Assembly: GCF_003327285.1 (NCBI RefSeq)
Contig: NZ_KZ848478.1
Location: 17,134 to 81,133 of the forward strand
Direction: 5' to 3'
Origin: Microbacterium sorbitolivorans
GTDB lineage: Bacteria; Actinomycetota; Actinomycetes; Actinomycetales; Microbacteriaceae
Length of the DNA stretch: 64,000 bases
Shown: positions 26,761-35,620 of the stretch, one piece after another
Numbering within the stretch: the stretch's first letter is position 1
Layout of the letters: every line of letters begins with the position of its first letter
Program-made: the position numbers and the translations under genes
The notes under the pieces: generated by a model
The model's database searches: none
What the model saw: only the letters and a program-made list of their open reading frames with translations
What the model was told of the DNA's origin: nothing

Positions 26761-27708
26761 CTACAGAACCGCCCGCACCGCCGCGGCCGTCTCGCCGAGC
26801 GTCGCGGCCGAGCGCGCGAGCAGCTCCTGCTCGGCGTCCGAGAGGCGGATCCGGTCGAGCGGTACCGCGCCCGCGGATCCCACGATCGACGGCAGCGAGA
26901 GCGCGACGCCGTCGACGCCGAGGGTTCCGGAGAGCACGGTCGAGACCGGCAGGATGGCCCGCTCGTCGCGCAGTACCGCCTCGACGATGCGGGTCGACGA
27001 GAGCCCGATGGCGTAGTTCGTCGCGCCCTTGCCCTCGATGATCGTGTAGGCCGCCGTGCGCACCTCGGTCGCGATGGCCTCGAGCTCTTCGGGGGTGAAC
27101 TGCTCGCCCCAGTCCTCGACCGGCAGCGGCCCGATGCGGGCGCTCGACCACAGCGGAAACTCCGAGTCGCCGTGCTCGCCGATGATGTGGGCGTGCACCG
27201 AGCGCGGATCCACCTGCGCGCGGATCGCGATCGCGCGCCGCAGGCGCGAGGTGTCGAGCACGCATCCCGACGCGAACATGCGGGCCGGATCCGCGCCCGT
27301 CTGCTCGACGGCGAGGGTTGCGAGCACGTCGCAGGGGTTCGAGACGATGATGACGATGGCCCGCGGCGATGCCTCGACGAGGCTCGGGATGAGCGAGGCC
27401 ATGATGCGGGCGTTCGTCTCGACGAGCTCAAGGCGCGTCTGGCCGGGGCGCTGCGCGGCGCCGGCGGTGACGACGATGACGTGCGACGCGGCCGTGCGCT
27501 CGATGTTGCTCGTGCCTGTGACCTCGCTCGCGCCCGTGAACATGGCGCCGTGCGCGAGGTCGAGGGCCTCGGCGCTCGCCCTCTTCTCGTCGATGTCGTA
27601 GAGCACGACCTCCCGCGCGGATCCGCGGATCATCAGGGCGTACGCGGTCGCGGATCCCACCGCACCCGCGCCGACGACGGTTACCTTCGCGTTCTCGATG
27701 ACGGCCAT
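26761..27708 (-). CDS. ldh: L-lactate dehydrogenase
   Basis: A 315-residue NAD-dependent enzyme interconverting pyruvate and L-lactate. It has GAGAVGSATA at 13-22, the specificity-loop glutamine Q86 before RPGQTR with catalytic R92, D152 and R155 in LDTSR, and the catalytic H179 in GEHGDSEFP. A glutamine at the specificity position, rather than arginine, separates it from malate dehydrogenase. The start is ATG at 27708. It lies 39 bases upstream of the SNF2 gene on the same strand. Confidence 0.92.
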   Translation of the reverse strand: MAVIENAKVTVVGAGAVGSATAYALMIRGSAREVVLYDIDEKRASAEALDLAHGAMFTGASEVTGTSNIERTAASHVIVVTAGAAQRPGQTRLELVETNARIMASLIPSLVEASPRAIVIIVSNPCDVLATLAVEQTGADPARMFASGCVLDTSRLRRAIAIRAQVDPRSVHAHIIGEHGDSEFPLWSSARIGPLPVEDWGEQFTPEELEAIATEVRTAAYTIIEGKGATNYAIGLSSTRIVEAVLRDERAILPVSTVLSGTLGVDGVALSLPSIVGSAGAVPLDRIRLSDAEQELLARSAATLGETAAAVRAVL

Positions 27709-27754
27709 GGGGTCATCGTGTCACGCGCGGCGCGCGGCGCGCGAGCGCGCGGAC

Positions 27755-27831
27755 GAAACTGCGGAGATCGCCCCGAAGTGCGGACCTGCGGTGTGATCCG
27801 ATCCGCATCTCCGGGCCATCTCCGAAGTTCG
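27755..27831. repeat. Imperfect inverted repeat upstream of ldh
   Basis: Arms of about 28 bases (27755-27784, around GCGGAGATCGCCCCGAAGTG, and 27802-27831, around CATCTCCGGGCCATCTCCGAAG) are roughly 80% complementary. It fills the 139-base gap between the MMPL stop and the ldh start. It lacks a U-tract, so it may be a repeat relic or a weak terminator. Confidence 0.5.
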
Positions 27832-27847
27832 GGCGCGCGGCCGCGAC

Positions 27848-30031
27848 TCACCGCATCTTCGCCGGCCACCAGATCTTCCGTCCGATGTCGTAGGCCAGCG
27901 CCGGCACGAGTAGCGAGCGCACGACGAACGTGTCGAGTAGAACGCCGAAGGCGACGATAAACGCCAGCTGCGCGAGGAACAGGATCGGGATGACGCCGAG
28001 CGCCGCGAAGGTTGCCGCGAGCACGATTCCGGCGGAGGTGATGACGCCGCCCGTCGCCGACAGACCCCTGAGAATGCCCGAGCGCGTTCCGTAGGCGAGC
28101 GACTCCTCGCGCACGCGCGTCATGAGGAAAATGTTGTAGTCGATGCCGAGGGCGACGAGGAAGACGAAGCCGTAGAGCGGGACCGCCGGGTCGGCGCCGG
28201 GGAAGCCCAGCACGTGGTTGAAGATGAGAGCCGAGACGCCCATCGCCGTTCCGAACGACAGGACGGTCGTGAGGATCAGCAGGATCGGCGCGAGGATCGA
28301 TCGCAGGAGCAGCATCAGGATCACGAGGATCACCCCCAGCACCACGGGGATGATGAGGTTGCGGTCGTGGACCGATGCGTCGTTCGTGTCGATCGCGGTC
28401 GCCGTGACGCCGCCGACGATCGCGCCCGTGTCGTGAAGGGAATCGCGAAGGGCACGCACGGTCTCCGCTGCGGCCTCCGAATCCGCCGCGTCCGTCAGCG
28501 TCGCCTGCAGCAGCACGTCGCCGCCGGACACGGTCGGGGTCGGGGTGGATCCGCCGAAGCCCGTTATCCCGTCCTCCGTCACGGGTGCGGATCCGCTGGG
28601 CGAGTCGGTCGAGGAGATCGACACGTCCGAGACGCCGTCCGCGGCGAGCAGAATGTCGGCCGCGTCCTGCCAAGCGGTCTCCGGGACGACGATCGATGCG
28701 GGACTGCCGGATCCCCCGGGGAAGTGCTCGCCGAGCGCCGCTTGACCGTCGCGCGCCTCGGATGCGCCGAGCACGAGATCCGACTGCGGCACGCCGTCCG
28801 CCTTTAACTGGGGCACGGCGGCGACACCCGCGAGCAGGACGAGCGTGGTTGCGATCCAGATCACGCGAGGGCGGCGGGCGATGAGGGAGCCGAGTCTCCC
28901 CCAGAGGCCGGTCGGCCGCGGATCCGATGCGGTGCGGGGTGCGGGAAGGGTGCGCGCCGCGGGGAGTCCGGCACCCTCGCGAGAAGCGCGGGCGCTTGCG
29001 AGAGTCGCGGACTCGACCGGGTCCGCATCTCTTTCCGGGCGGTCTTCGGAGATCCGGCGCGGCCAGAACACAGCACGCCCGAACGTGTAGAGCAGGGCGG
29101 GGAGGAGTGTGAGAGCCGAGAGCATGGCGAACACGATGCCGATCGCGGCGACGGGGCCGAGCGTGCTGTTCGACTTCAGGTCGCTCAGGAGGAGACAGAG
29201 CAGTCCGGCGATGACGGTACCGCCAGAGGCGGCGATCGGCTCGAGCGAGCCCCTCCATGCCGTGCGGATCGCGTGCGCCCGGTCGGTGGTGTGCCGCAGA
29301 GCCTCGCGGAAACGCGAGACGAACAGGAGCGCATAGTCGGTCGCGGCGCCGATCACCAGGATGAAGAGGATCCCCTGCGTCTGCCCGCTGAGCAGCAGGA
29401 CGTCCCATTTCGCGAGCCACCACACCACCAGCAGCGCCACGCAGAGGGCGAAGAGGCTCGTCGCGAGCACGACGAAGGGCAGGAACGCCGAGCGGTACAC
29501 GAGCACGAGGATCACGAGCACGGCACCGAGTGCGACCCCGAGCAGGAGGCCGTCAATGCCCGCGAAGCCAGACTTCAGGTCGGCCGAGAATCCGGCGGGC
29601 CCCGTAATCTGCACCGTCACGCCGGCGGGGGCGTCCGCGCGGAGCGTCTCGCCGAGCTGGGGCACGTCATCGGGCGAATCGAGCGGAACGAACGCCTGCA
29701 TCGCGAGGCCGTCGTCGGAGATCAGGGCGGGCGAGGCGTCTGCGCTCGCCGCGGAGACGGCGTCTCCGATGAGCCCCTGCGCCTCGTCGTCGAGCGGGGT
29801 CTCCGAGGTGAAGACCGCGATCGCCGGGATCTGGTCCGAGTCGTTGAACTCGTCGAGTCGTTGCTGCACCTCCGTCGCTTCGGCCGACGAGGGCAGGTAG
29901 GCCGTCTGATCGTTCGACGAGACCTCGTCGATCTTCCCGAAGAGGGGGCCGCCGAAGGACGCCCCCGCGAGCCAGGCGACGATGAGCAGGGCGGGAACGA
30001 CGACGCGGAGGACGGCGCGAATGCGTGGCAT
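27848..30031 (-). CDS. MMPL/RND-family membrane exporter
   Basis: A 727-residue protein of the MmpL-type half-length RND family. It has an N-terminal membrane helix, a large extracytoplasmic loop (about 35-165), a five-helix block containing GAATDYALLFVSRFRE, a soluble linker, a second helix and loop pair, and a second five-helix block containing GIDYNIFLMTRVREE; these Asp-Tyr pairs are the proton-relay region. It probably exports lipids or hydrophobic compounds. It is divergent from a MarR regulator with a dyad between them, a common pattern for substrate-induced efflux. Confidence 0.9.
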   Translation of the reverse strand: MPRIRAVLRVVVPALLIVAWLAGASFGGPLFGKIDEVSSNDQTAYLPSSAEATEVQQRLDEFNDSDQIPAIAVFTSETPLDDEAQGLIGDAVSAASADASPALISDDGLAMQAFVPLDSPDDVPQLGETLRADAPAGVTVQITGPAGFSADLKSGFAGIDGLLLGVALGAVLVILVLVYRSAFLPFVVLATSLFALCVALLVVWWLAKWDVLLLSGQTQGILFILVIGAATDYALLFVSRFREALRHTTDRAHAIRTAWRGSLEPIAASGGTVIAGLLCLLLSDLKSNSTLGPVAAIGIVFAMLSALTLLPALLYTFGRAVFWPRRISEDRPERDADPVESATLASARASREGAGLPAARTLPAPRTASDPRPTGLWGRLGSLIARRPRVIWIATTLVLLAGVAAVPQLKADGVPQSDLVLGASEARDGQAALGEHFPGGSGSPASIVVPETAWQDAADILLAADGVSDVSISSTDSPSGSAPVTEDGITGFGGSTPTPTVSGGDVLLQATLTDAADSEAAAETVRALRDSLHDTGAIVGGVTATAIDTNDASVHDRNLIIPVVLGVILVILMLLLRSILAPILLILTTVLSFGTAMGVSALIFNHVLGFPGADPAVPLYGFVFLVALGIDYNIFLMTRVREESLAYGTRSGILRGLSATGGVITSAGIVLAATFAALGVIPILFLAQLAFIVAFGVLLDTFVVRSLLVPALAYDIGRKIWWPAKMR

Positions 30032-30064
30032 GACTGCCCCTTCGTTTGGGTGGCGTACTCGATG

Positions 30065-30078
30065 CTATTGCTAGATAG
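30065..30078. promoter_or_regulatory. Candidate MarR operator
   Basis: CTATTGCTAGATAG is an imperfect AT-rich dyad in the 88-base gap between the divergent MMPL exporter and MarR genes. Its location and composition fit a MarR-family site controlling both genes. Confidence 0.45.
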
Positions 30079-30119
30079 GCGAGAAATCAACTGAGTTTTA
30101 TATCGAGGAGATCTAGAGT

Positions 30120-30689
30120 GTGGGGGTGCGAAACGCTTCCCGCGACCCCGGATCCGCGCGCCCGATGTTCGACATCGCGTCCAACGACCCCGACCAGAGT
30201 CTCGTCGACAGGTCGTCGATGGGCGAGCGCGACGTTCATCAGATCGGCGAGCTGATGAACGCCCTCGGCGGGCTGCGCGAGGCCGAGCGCCGACTCAACG
30301 AAGCGGCGCGCCGCTACATGCGTCTCAACGAGACCGATATGCGGGCGCTGCACTTCCTGATCGTCACGGGCCATGCGGGCGAGCAGGTGACGCCGGGTCA
30401 GCTCGCTCAGCACCTCGGCATCTCCACGGCATCCACGACGAAGCTGCTCGATCGCCTGGAGCGCGGCGGTCACGTCGTGCGCGCGCCCCATCCCACCGAC
30501 CGACGGGCGCTCACGGTGTCGATCACGCCGGACACTGCTCGCGCGGCGCGCGAGAGCGTCGGACGCCAGCAGGCCCGCCGTGTGCGCTCGGCCGCGCGCC
30601 TCTCGACCTCGGAGCGCGACATCGTGATCCGCTTCCTGCGGGAGATGACTGACGACTTGGAGGGCGACGACCCTGAACAGATCACGTGA
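30120..30689 (+). CDS. MarR-family transcriptional regulator
   Basis: A 189-residue winged-helix regulator. The recognition helix region is PGQLAQHLGISTASTTKLLDRLE (about 100-123), followed by the wing APHPTDRRALTVSIT with the conserved DxR. Helical arms on both sides would form the dimer. The start is GTG at 30120 with GAGGAG nine bases upstream; the first ~30 residues are not conserved in the family. It is divergent from the MMPL exporter, which it likely represses. Confidence 0.88.
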   Translation: MGVRNASRDPGSARPMFDIASNDPDQSLVDRSSMGERDVHQIGELMNALGGLREAERRLNEAARRYMRLNETDMRALHFLIVTGHAGEQVTPGQLAQHLGISTASTTKLLDRLERGGHVVRAPHPTDRRALTVSITPDTARAARESVGRQQARRVRSAARLSTSERDIVIRFLREMTDDLEGDDPEQIT

Positions 30690-30705
30690 ATCCGCGCTCT
30701 CGGTT

Positions 30706-30733
30706 TTGATAACCATTGTCATTTACGTACGCT
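30706..30733 (+). promoter_or_regulatory. Leaderless promoter with candidate Zur box for znuA
   Basis: TTGATA (30706-30711) and TACGCT (30728-30733) are 16 bases apart and the -10 ends six bases before the ATG at 30740. TGATAACCATTGTCA at 30707-30721 fits the TGAxAA...TTxTCA shape of actinobacterial Zur sites in five of seven pairs and overlaps the -35, so zinc-bound Zur could block it. Confidence 0.6.
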
Positions 30734-30739
30734 GGACCC

Positions 30740-31711
30740 ATGCGAACCCGCCGAATTTTGACCCCCGTCGCCGTCGCGGCGCTCCCCGCACTCGCCCTCG
30801 CAGGCTGCTCGTCCACGGGTGACGACGCGACGGCCTCGGGCGACAGCACCTTCCAGATCGTCACGTCGACGAGCGTCTACGCCGACATCGCCAAGCAGAT
30901 CGTCGGCGACGCCGCGAACGTCGAGGCCGTCATCGACTCGGCCTCCGTCGACCCGCACGACTACGAGGCGACGGCGCGCGATGGCCTCACGGTTCAGGAC
31001 GCCGATCTCGCGATCATGAACGGCGGCGGCTACGACCAGTTCATGGAGAACCTCCTCGATAGCGCCGACGTCCCGCACGTCATGAACGTCGTCGAGTACT
31101 CCGACGCCTACCCGGGCGAGGACGGCGAAGAGCACGACCACGACCACGACCATGACCACGCCGAAGAAGAAGATGGCCACGACCACATCGAGGGCTTCAA
31201 CGAGCACGTCTGGTACGACCCCCACACGATCGAGCACTTCACCGAGGCGCTCCGCGACGAGCTCGTCGAACTGATCCCGGATTCGAAGGACGAGATCGAG
31301 GCGGGCGCGCAGAGCGTGCTCGACCAGGCGGCCGCGCTGGAAGACAAGCTCGAGGCCATAGCCGCCGACCACACGGGCGACACGGCGTTCTTCACCGAGC
31401 CGGTCGGCGCGTACTTCACCGAGGCCGCGGGCCTCACCGACGTCACGACCGAGGGGTTCGCCGAGGCGGTCGAGCACGGCGAGGATGTTGCCCCGGCGAC
31501 GCTCAATGCCGCCATCAAGTCGATCGAGGGTGGCGAGGTGACGGTTCTCGTTGCGAACGCCCAGACCGGCGGATCCGAGACCGAGCGCGTCATCCAGGCC
31601 GCGGAGGGCGCCAGCGTGCCGGTGCTCGAGTTCACCGAGACGATCCCGGACGGCGACGGCTTCTTCGGCTGGATGAACGACAACGCAGACGCGCTCGCCG
31701 CGGCACTCTAA
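30740..31711 (+). CDS. znuA: Zinc ABC transporter binding lipoprotein
   Basis: A 323-residue cluster A-I metal-binding protein. The signal peptide ends in lipobox LALAGC (C23). Metal ligands expected are H73 in DPHDYE and H156 in NEHVWYDP, plus a glutamate or histidine in the C-lobe. The charged loop at 129-149 holds repeated HD pairs, the hallmark of zinc (not manganese) carriers. Its own terminator separates it from znuC. The ATG at 30740 is chosen over 30716 because a leaderless promoter ends right before it and the signal peptide starts cleanly. Confidence 0.93.
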   Translation: MRTRRILTPVAVAALPALALAGCSSTGDDATASGDSTFQIVTSTSVYADIAKQIVGDAANVEAVIDSASVDPHDYEATARDGLTVQDADLAIMNGGGYDQFMENLLDSADVPHVMNVVEYSDAYPGEDGEEHDHDHDHDHAEEEDGHDHIEGFNEHVWYDPHTIEHFTEALRDELVELIPDSKDEIEAGAQSVLDQAAALEDKLEAIAADHTGDTAFFTEPVGAYFTEAAGLTDVTTEGFAEAVEHGEDVAPATLNAAIKSIEGGEVTVLVANAQTGGSETERVIQAAEGASVPVLEFTETIPDGDGFFGWMNDNADALAAAL

Positions 31712-31725
31712 GTAACTGAGACCCG

Positions 31726-31764
31726 CCGTGCGGGGCCGGATGGGGCCGGCCTCGCACGGTTTTC
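31726..31764 (+). terminator. Intrinsic terminator after znuA
   Basis: A 14-bp stem has arms CCGTGCGGGGCCGG (31726-31739) and its complement at 31746-31759 with one G-U pair, followed by TTTTCT. Confidence 0.85.
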
Positions 31765-31785
31765 TCGTGCCCGCACTCAAAGCAA

Positions 31786-31809
31786 TCGATAATCGATCCC
31801 GAATAGAAT
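31786..31809 (+). promoter_or_regulatory. Leaderless promoter and dyad for the znuC operon
   Basis: TAGAAT at 31804-31809 ends six bases before the ATG at 31816, so the transcript probably starts on the codon. TCGATAATCGA at 31786-31796 is an AT-rich dyad just upstream and could be a second Zur site, though it fits the consensus less well than the one before znuA. Confidence 0.45.
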
Positions 31810-31815
31810 GGCCCG

Positions 31816-32643
31816 ATGACTGATCCCGTGCTCGACATCTCCGGCGCCTCGCTGCGGCTGCGCGGCCGCGAGCTGTGGAGCGGCCTCGACCTGCAGGTCG
31901 CGCCCGGCGAGTTCGTCGCGGTGCTCGGGCCGAGCGGATCCGGAAAAACGACGCTGCTCCGCGCGATCCTCGGCCTTCGGCAGCTGAGCGAGGGGCGGAT
32001 CCAGGTCGACTCGCGGCCCGTCCGCCGCGGCAACAAGCGGGTCGGGTACATCCCGCAGCAGCGGCCATTCCCGCTCGGGACGAGCCTGCGCGCCCGCGGC
32101 CTCGTCGCGCTCGGCGTCAGCGGAACGCGCTTCGGCGTGCCCCTCCCGCGTCGCGGCGACCGCGCGCGCGTCGACGAACTCTTGGAGGCGGTGGGCGCCG
32201 CGCCCTACGCCGATGACCCCGTCGGATCCCTGTCGGGCGGCGAGCAGCAGCGCCTGCGCATCGGCCAGGCGCTCGCCGACAGGCCCTCGCTCCTACTCTG
32301 CGACGAGCCGCTGTCGAGCCTCGACCTCAAGAACCAGCGCGCCGTCGTGAGCATCATCGACGAGCAGCGCCGCGCCACGGGTGCGGGCGTCGTGTTCGTC
32401 ACGCACGACATCAACCCGGTCCTCGGATCCGTCGACCGGATCCTGTACCTCGCCGGCGGCCGGTTCCGGCTCGGCACCCCGGACGAGGTGCTGCGCAGCG
32501 ACGTGCTGAGTGACCTCTACGGCGCGCCCGTCGAGGTCGTCCGCACCGCCGGGCGACTGCTGGTGGCGGGGATCCCCGAGGGTGAACCGCACCACCCGCA
32601 CCACGAACACGATCACGACGACGACGAGAGCGAGGGCTTCTGA
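31816..32643 (+). CDS. znuC: Zinc ABC transporter ATPase
   Basis: A 275-residue ATPase with Walker A GPSGSGKTT (K44), signature LSGGEQQRL, Walker B LLLCDEPLSSLD and the switch histidine in VTHD. The C-terminal tail HHPHHEHDHDDDE is metal-binding and typical of zinc transporters. It overlaps the permease start by one base (TGATG). It is first gene of an operon that runs through zur to the exported Ig-like protein. Confidence 0.94.
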   Translation: MTDPVLDISGASLRLRGRELWSGLDLQVAPGEFVAVLGPSGSGKTTLLRAILGLRQLSEGRIQVDSRPVRRGNKRVGYIPQQRPFPLGTSLRARGLVALGVSGTRFGVPLPRRGDRARVDELLEAVGAAPYADDPVGSLSGGEQQRLRIGQALADRPSLLLCDEPLSSLDLKNQRAVVSIIDEQRRATGAGVVFVTHDINPVLGSVDRILYLAGGRFRLGTPDEVLRSDVLSDLYGAPVEVVRTAGRLLVAGIPEGEPHHPHHEHDHDDDESEGF

Positions 32644-33518
32644 TGGGAGCGCTGATCCAGCCCGCCATCGCCTGGTCCGACGTCTTCTCGTTCGAGAACT
32701 ACGGCGAGCTTCTCGTGCTCATGCGCAACCCGCTCATCGCGGCGATCGCGCTCGGAATCGTCGGCGGCCTCATCGGCACCTTCGTCATGCAGCGCGACAT
32801 GGCGTTCGCGGTGCACGGCATCAGCGAGCTCTCGTTCGCGGGCGCGGCGCTCGCGCTGCTGCTCGGCGGATCCATCGTCATGGGCTCGCTCGCGGGCGCG
32901 ATCGTCGCGGCGCTCATCATCGGCCTGTTGGGGGCGAGGGCGCGAGATCGCAACTCGATCGTGGGCGTGCTGATGCCCTTCGGCCTCGGCCTCGGCATCC
33001 TGTTCCTCTCGCTCTACGAGGGGCGCTCGGCCAACCGCTTCAGCCTGCTCACGGGCCAGATCGTGGCGGTCTCCGACACCGATATGTGGTGGCTCGTCGG
33101 CATCAGCGCGGTCGTGTTTATCGGCCTCATCCTCGTGTGGAACCCGCTGCGGTTCGATTCGACGGATCCACAATCGGCCGAGGCGCGCGGCATCCCGGTG
33201 CAGGGGCTCAGCCTCGTCTTCATGCTGCTCCTCGGCGCGATCGTCGCCGCGGCCGTGCACATCATCGGTGCCCTGCTCGTCATGGCGCTTCTCGTGACAC
33301 CGGCGGCCTCGGCGATGCGCGTCGCGCACGGCCCGCTCTCGGTGCCGCTGCTCTCGGCGCTCTTCGGCCTCGTCTCCGCGGCGGGCGGGATCCTGCTCGC
33401 GATCGCGGGCACGCTGCCCGTCAGCCCCTACATCACCACGATCTCGTTCGTCATCTATATCGTCTGCCGATTGATTGCCTGGCGACGCGGACGGGCCGTG
33501 CACACCCACGCGAAGTAG
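32643..33518 (+). CDS. znuB: Zinc ABC transporter permease
   Basis: A 291-residue membrane subunit of the ABC-3 family with eight or nine predicted spans. The segment MQRDMAFAVHGISELSFAGAAL near 50-75 is the conserved cytoplasmic coupling and entry region, and GALLVMALLVTPAASA near 215 is the family's conserved helix. It pairs with ZnuC. Confidence 0.93.
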   Translation: MGALIQPAIAWSDVFSFENYGELLVLMRNPLIAAIALGIVGGLIGTFVMQRDMAFAVHGISELSFAGAALALLLGGSIVMGSLAGAIVAALIIGLLGARARDRNSIVGVLMPFGLGLGILFLSLYEGRSANRFSLLTGQIVAVSDTDMWWLVGISAVVFIGLILVWNPLRFDSTDPQSAEARGIPVQGLSLVFMLLLGAIVAAAVHIIGALLVMALLVTPAASAMRVAHGPLSVPLLSALFGLVSAAGGILLAIAGTLPVSPYITTISFVIYIVCRLIAWRRGRAVHTHAK

Positions 33519-33527
33519 GCTCTTGGC

Positions 33528-33923
33528 ATGGCTATTCAGCGGAACACGTGGCAGCGCGAGGCGGTGCGCGAAGCGCTCGCCGAAAGCGGCGGTTTCGTGA
33601 GCGCGCAGGACCTTCATGCGCGACTTCGCGACGAGACGGGCATCGGGCTTGCGACGGTCTACCGAACCCTCGCGAACTTCGCCAAGTCGGGCGAGGCCGA
33701 TAGCCTGCAGAGCCCCGAGGGCGAGAACCTCTTCCGAGCCTGCGCGACGGCCGATCATCACCACCACCTCATCTGCCGCCGCTGCGGTAAGACGGTCGAG
33801 ATCGAGGCGAGCAGCATCGAGAAGTGGGCGCGCGATGTCGCGGCCGAGAACGGCTTCCACGACGCCGAGCACGTGATCGACATCTTCGGCCTCTGCGCAG
33901 AGTGCGCCGCCAAGGGCGACTAA
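33528..33923 (+). CDS. zur: Fur-family zinc uptake regulator
   Basis: A 131-residue Fur-family repressor: winged helix with the recognition segment GLATVYRTLANF (40-51), a HHHH run at 77-80 for the regulatory metal site, and structural zinc cysteines C83-C86 and C123-C126. Placement between zinc transporter genes identifies it as Zur rather than an iron or peroxide sensor. It should repress znuA and its own operon when zinc is sufficient. Confidence 0.92.
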   Translation: MAIQRNTWQREAVREALAESGGFVSAQDLHARLRDETGIGLATVYRTLANFAKSGEADSLQSPEGENLFRACATADHHHHLICRRCGKTVEIEASSIEKWARDVAAENGFHDAEHVIDIFGLCAECAAKGD

Positions 33924-33927
33924 CTCG

Positions 33928-34938
33928 ATGACGCACGCGCACACACGCCGCGGATCCCGGACCAATCCGCTCGTGATGCTCGGCATCGCGGCGGCGCTCG
34001 TCGCGGCGCTGTTCGCGGCGAACGCGTTCTTGCCGAACCTCTTCGACAAGCCGCTGCCCGATCGCGCGCAGGATGGGCTGACGCTCACGCTGAGCGTGCT
34101 CATCGAGTCGCTGCCGTTCGTGGCGCTCGGCGTGATCTTGTCGATCGCGATCCAGGTGTGGGTGCCGGCGTCGTTCATCCACCGCGTGCTGCCGAAGCGC
34201 GAGTGGCCGAGGCGGCTCGCGCTCGCGGCGCTCGGGATACTGATCCCGGTCTGCGAGTGCGGAAACGTGCCCTTCGCGCGCGGCCTCATGATGCGGGGCA
34301 TCGGCCCCGCCGACACGCTCGCGTTCCTCGTCGCGGCGCCGATCGTCAACCCCGTCGTCATCATCACGACGCACCAGGCCTTCGGGATGTCGGGCGGGAT
34401 CCTCGTCGCGCGCCTTCTCGGCGGGTACGCGATCGCGGTGCTGATCGGCTGGCTGTTCAGCCGCCACCCGGATCCGGATCGCATGCTCACCGAGCGCTTC
34501 CGCGTCGCGTGCGACCACGCGCACGACGCCCGCGGATCCGTGCTCGAGCGCAGCCTCTCGCAGTTCGTCGTCGAGCTGCGCGCCGTCATGCCGGCCCTCA
34601 TCATCGGATCCGCCCTCGCGGGCGCGGTGCAGGTGATCGTGCCGCGCTCGGCGCTCGTCGCCATCGGATCCAACCCGGTGCTGTCGATCGTCGCGATGAT
34701 CATCCTCGCCGTCACGGTGTCGCTGTGCTCGAACGTCGATAGCTTCTTCGCGCTGAGCTTCGCGTCGACCTTCACGACCGGATCCCTCGTCGCCTTCCTG
34801 CTCGTCGGCCCCATCGTCGACATCAAGATGATCGCGCTGCTGCGCACCACCTTCTCGGGCCGCGTGATCGCGGTCATCTCGGCCGTGACGATCCTCGCGG
34901 CGTTCGCGATCGGGGCGGTGATGAACCTTGTCGTTTAA
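33928..34938 (+). CDS. YraQ/UPF0718-family permease
   Basis: A 336-residue protein with about nine membrane helices and the family hallmark VCECGNVPFARGL holding C109 and C111, plus NPVVIITTHQAF and CSNVDSFFALSF. A pair of this family with a TIGR03943 partner is Zur-controlled in Bacillus subtilis (YcgR-YcgQ), supporting a role in zinc scarcity, perhaps handling metal or a metallophore. It starts four bases after zur; its stop overlaps the next gene. Confidence 0.88.
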   Translation: MTHAHTRRGSRTNPLVMLGIAAALVAALFAANAFLPNLFDKPLPDRAQDGLTLTLSVLIESLPFVALGVILSIAIQVWVPASFIHRVLPKREWPRRLALAALGILIPVCECGNVPFARGLMMRGIGPADTLAFLVAAPIVNPVVIITTHQAFGMSGGILVARLLGGYAIAVLIGWLFSRHPDPDRMLTERFRVACDHAHDARGSVLERSLSQFVVELRAVMPALIIGSALAGAVQVIVPRSALVAIGSNPVLSIVAMIILAVTVSLCSNVDSFFALSFASTFTTGSLVAFLLVGPIVDIKMIALLRTTFSGRVIAVISAVTILAAFAIGAVMNLVV

Positions 34939-35620
34939 GTACCTCGGCGTGGGCCTCGCCTCGGCGCTCTCGGTCCTCACGATCATGCTGACCGTCACGG
35001 GCCGCCTGCAGCTCTACATCAACACGAGCCAGGCGTGGTTCGCGTGCGGCATGGCGGTGCTCATCCTGCTCGGATCCATCGCCGCGATCGCGATCCGGCC
35101 GTCGGATCACGACGATCACGATCACGGGTCCCCCTCCCGCGCCGGCGCGGTCGCCGGCGTCGTCGGCGCCGCGGTCGCGACCGTCGTCGCCGTCGGCGCG
35201 CTGATCCTGCCGCCCGCGACGCTCTCGGCCGAGCTGGCCATGGAGCGCGACACCGGCACGCCGCCGCTCTTCGCGGGCGCCGACGACGTGCAGTTGGGTG
35301 TTGTTGACACCTCGAAGTTCGGCGTCGGCGACTGGTCGGCGGTCTTCGCGACCGCGACGAACCCCGAGCGCTACGCGGGGCAGACCGTGACGCTCACGGG
35401 CTTCATGACCGACGGATCCCTCAGCCGCCTCGTCATCACCCACTGCGTCGTCGACGCACAGACCGCGACGCTGCCGCTCGACGGCGACGTGTCGGGGCTT
35501 GCGACGGGCGACTGGGTCGAGATCACGGGCGACGTCGAGGTCGACTCCGACGGGCGACTCACCATCGCGGCGACGGGCATCACCCCGATCGACGAGCCGG
35601 AGGATCCGTATGAGTACTGA
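34928..35620 (+). CDS. TIGR03943-family membrane protein (YcgQ-like)
   Basis: A 230-residue protein with two N-terminal membrane helices, a histidine-aspartate linker DHDDHDHG near 60-67, another helix pair and a soluble domain with the family's ITHCVVDAQTA motif. The start is TTG at 34928, inside the 3' end of the permease gene, which fits translational coupling. It is the known partner of YraQ permeases in zinc-limitation operons; the biochemical function is unknown. Confidence 0.85.
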   Translation: MSFKYLGVGLASALSVLTIMLTVTGRLQLYINTSQAWFACGMAVLILLGSIAAIAIRPSDHDDHDHGSPSRAGAVAGVVGAAVATVVAVGALILPPATLSAELAMERDTGTPPLFAGADDVQLGVVDTSKFGVGDWSAVFATATNPERYAGQTVTLTGFMTDGSLSRLVITHCVVDAQTATLPLDGDVSGLATGDWVEITGDVEVDSDGRLTIAATGITPIDEPEDPYEY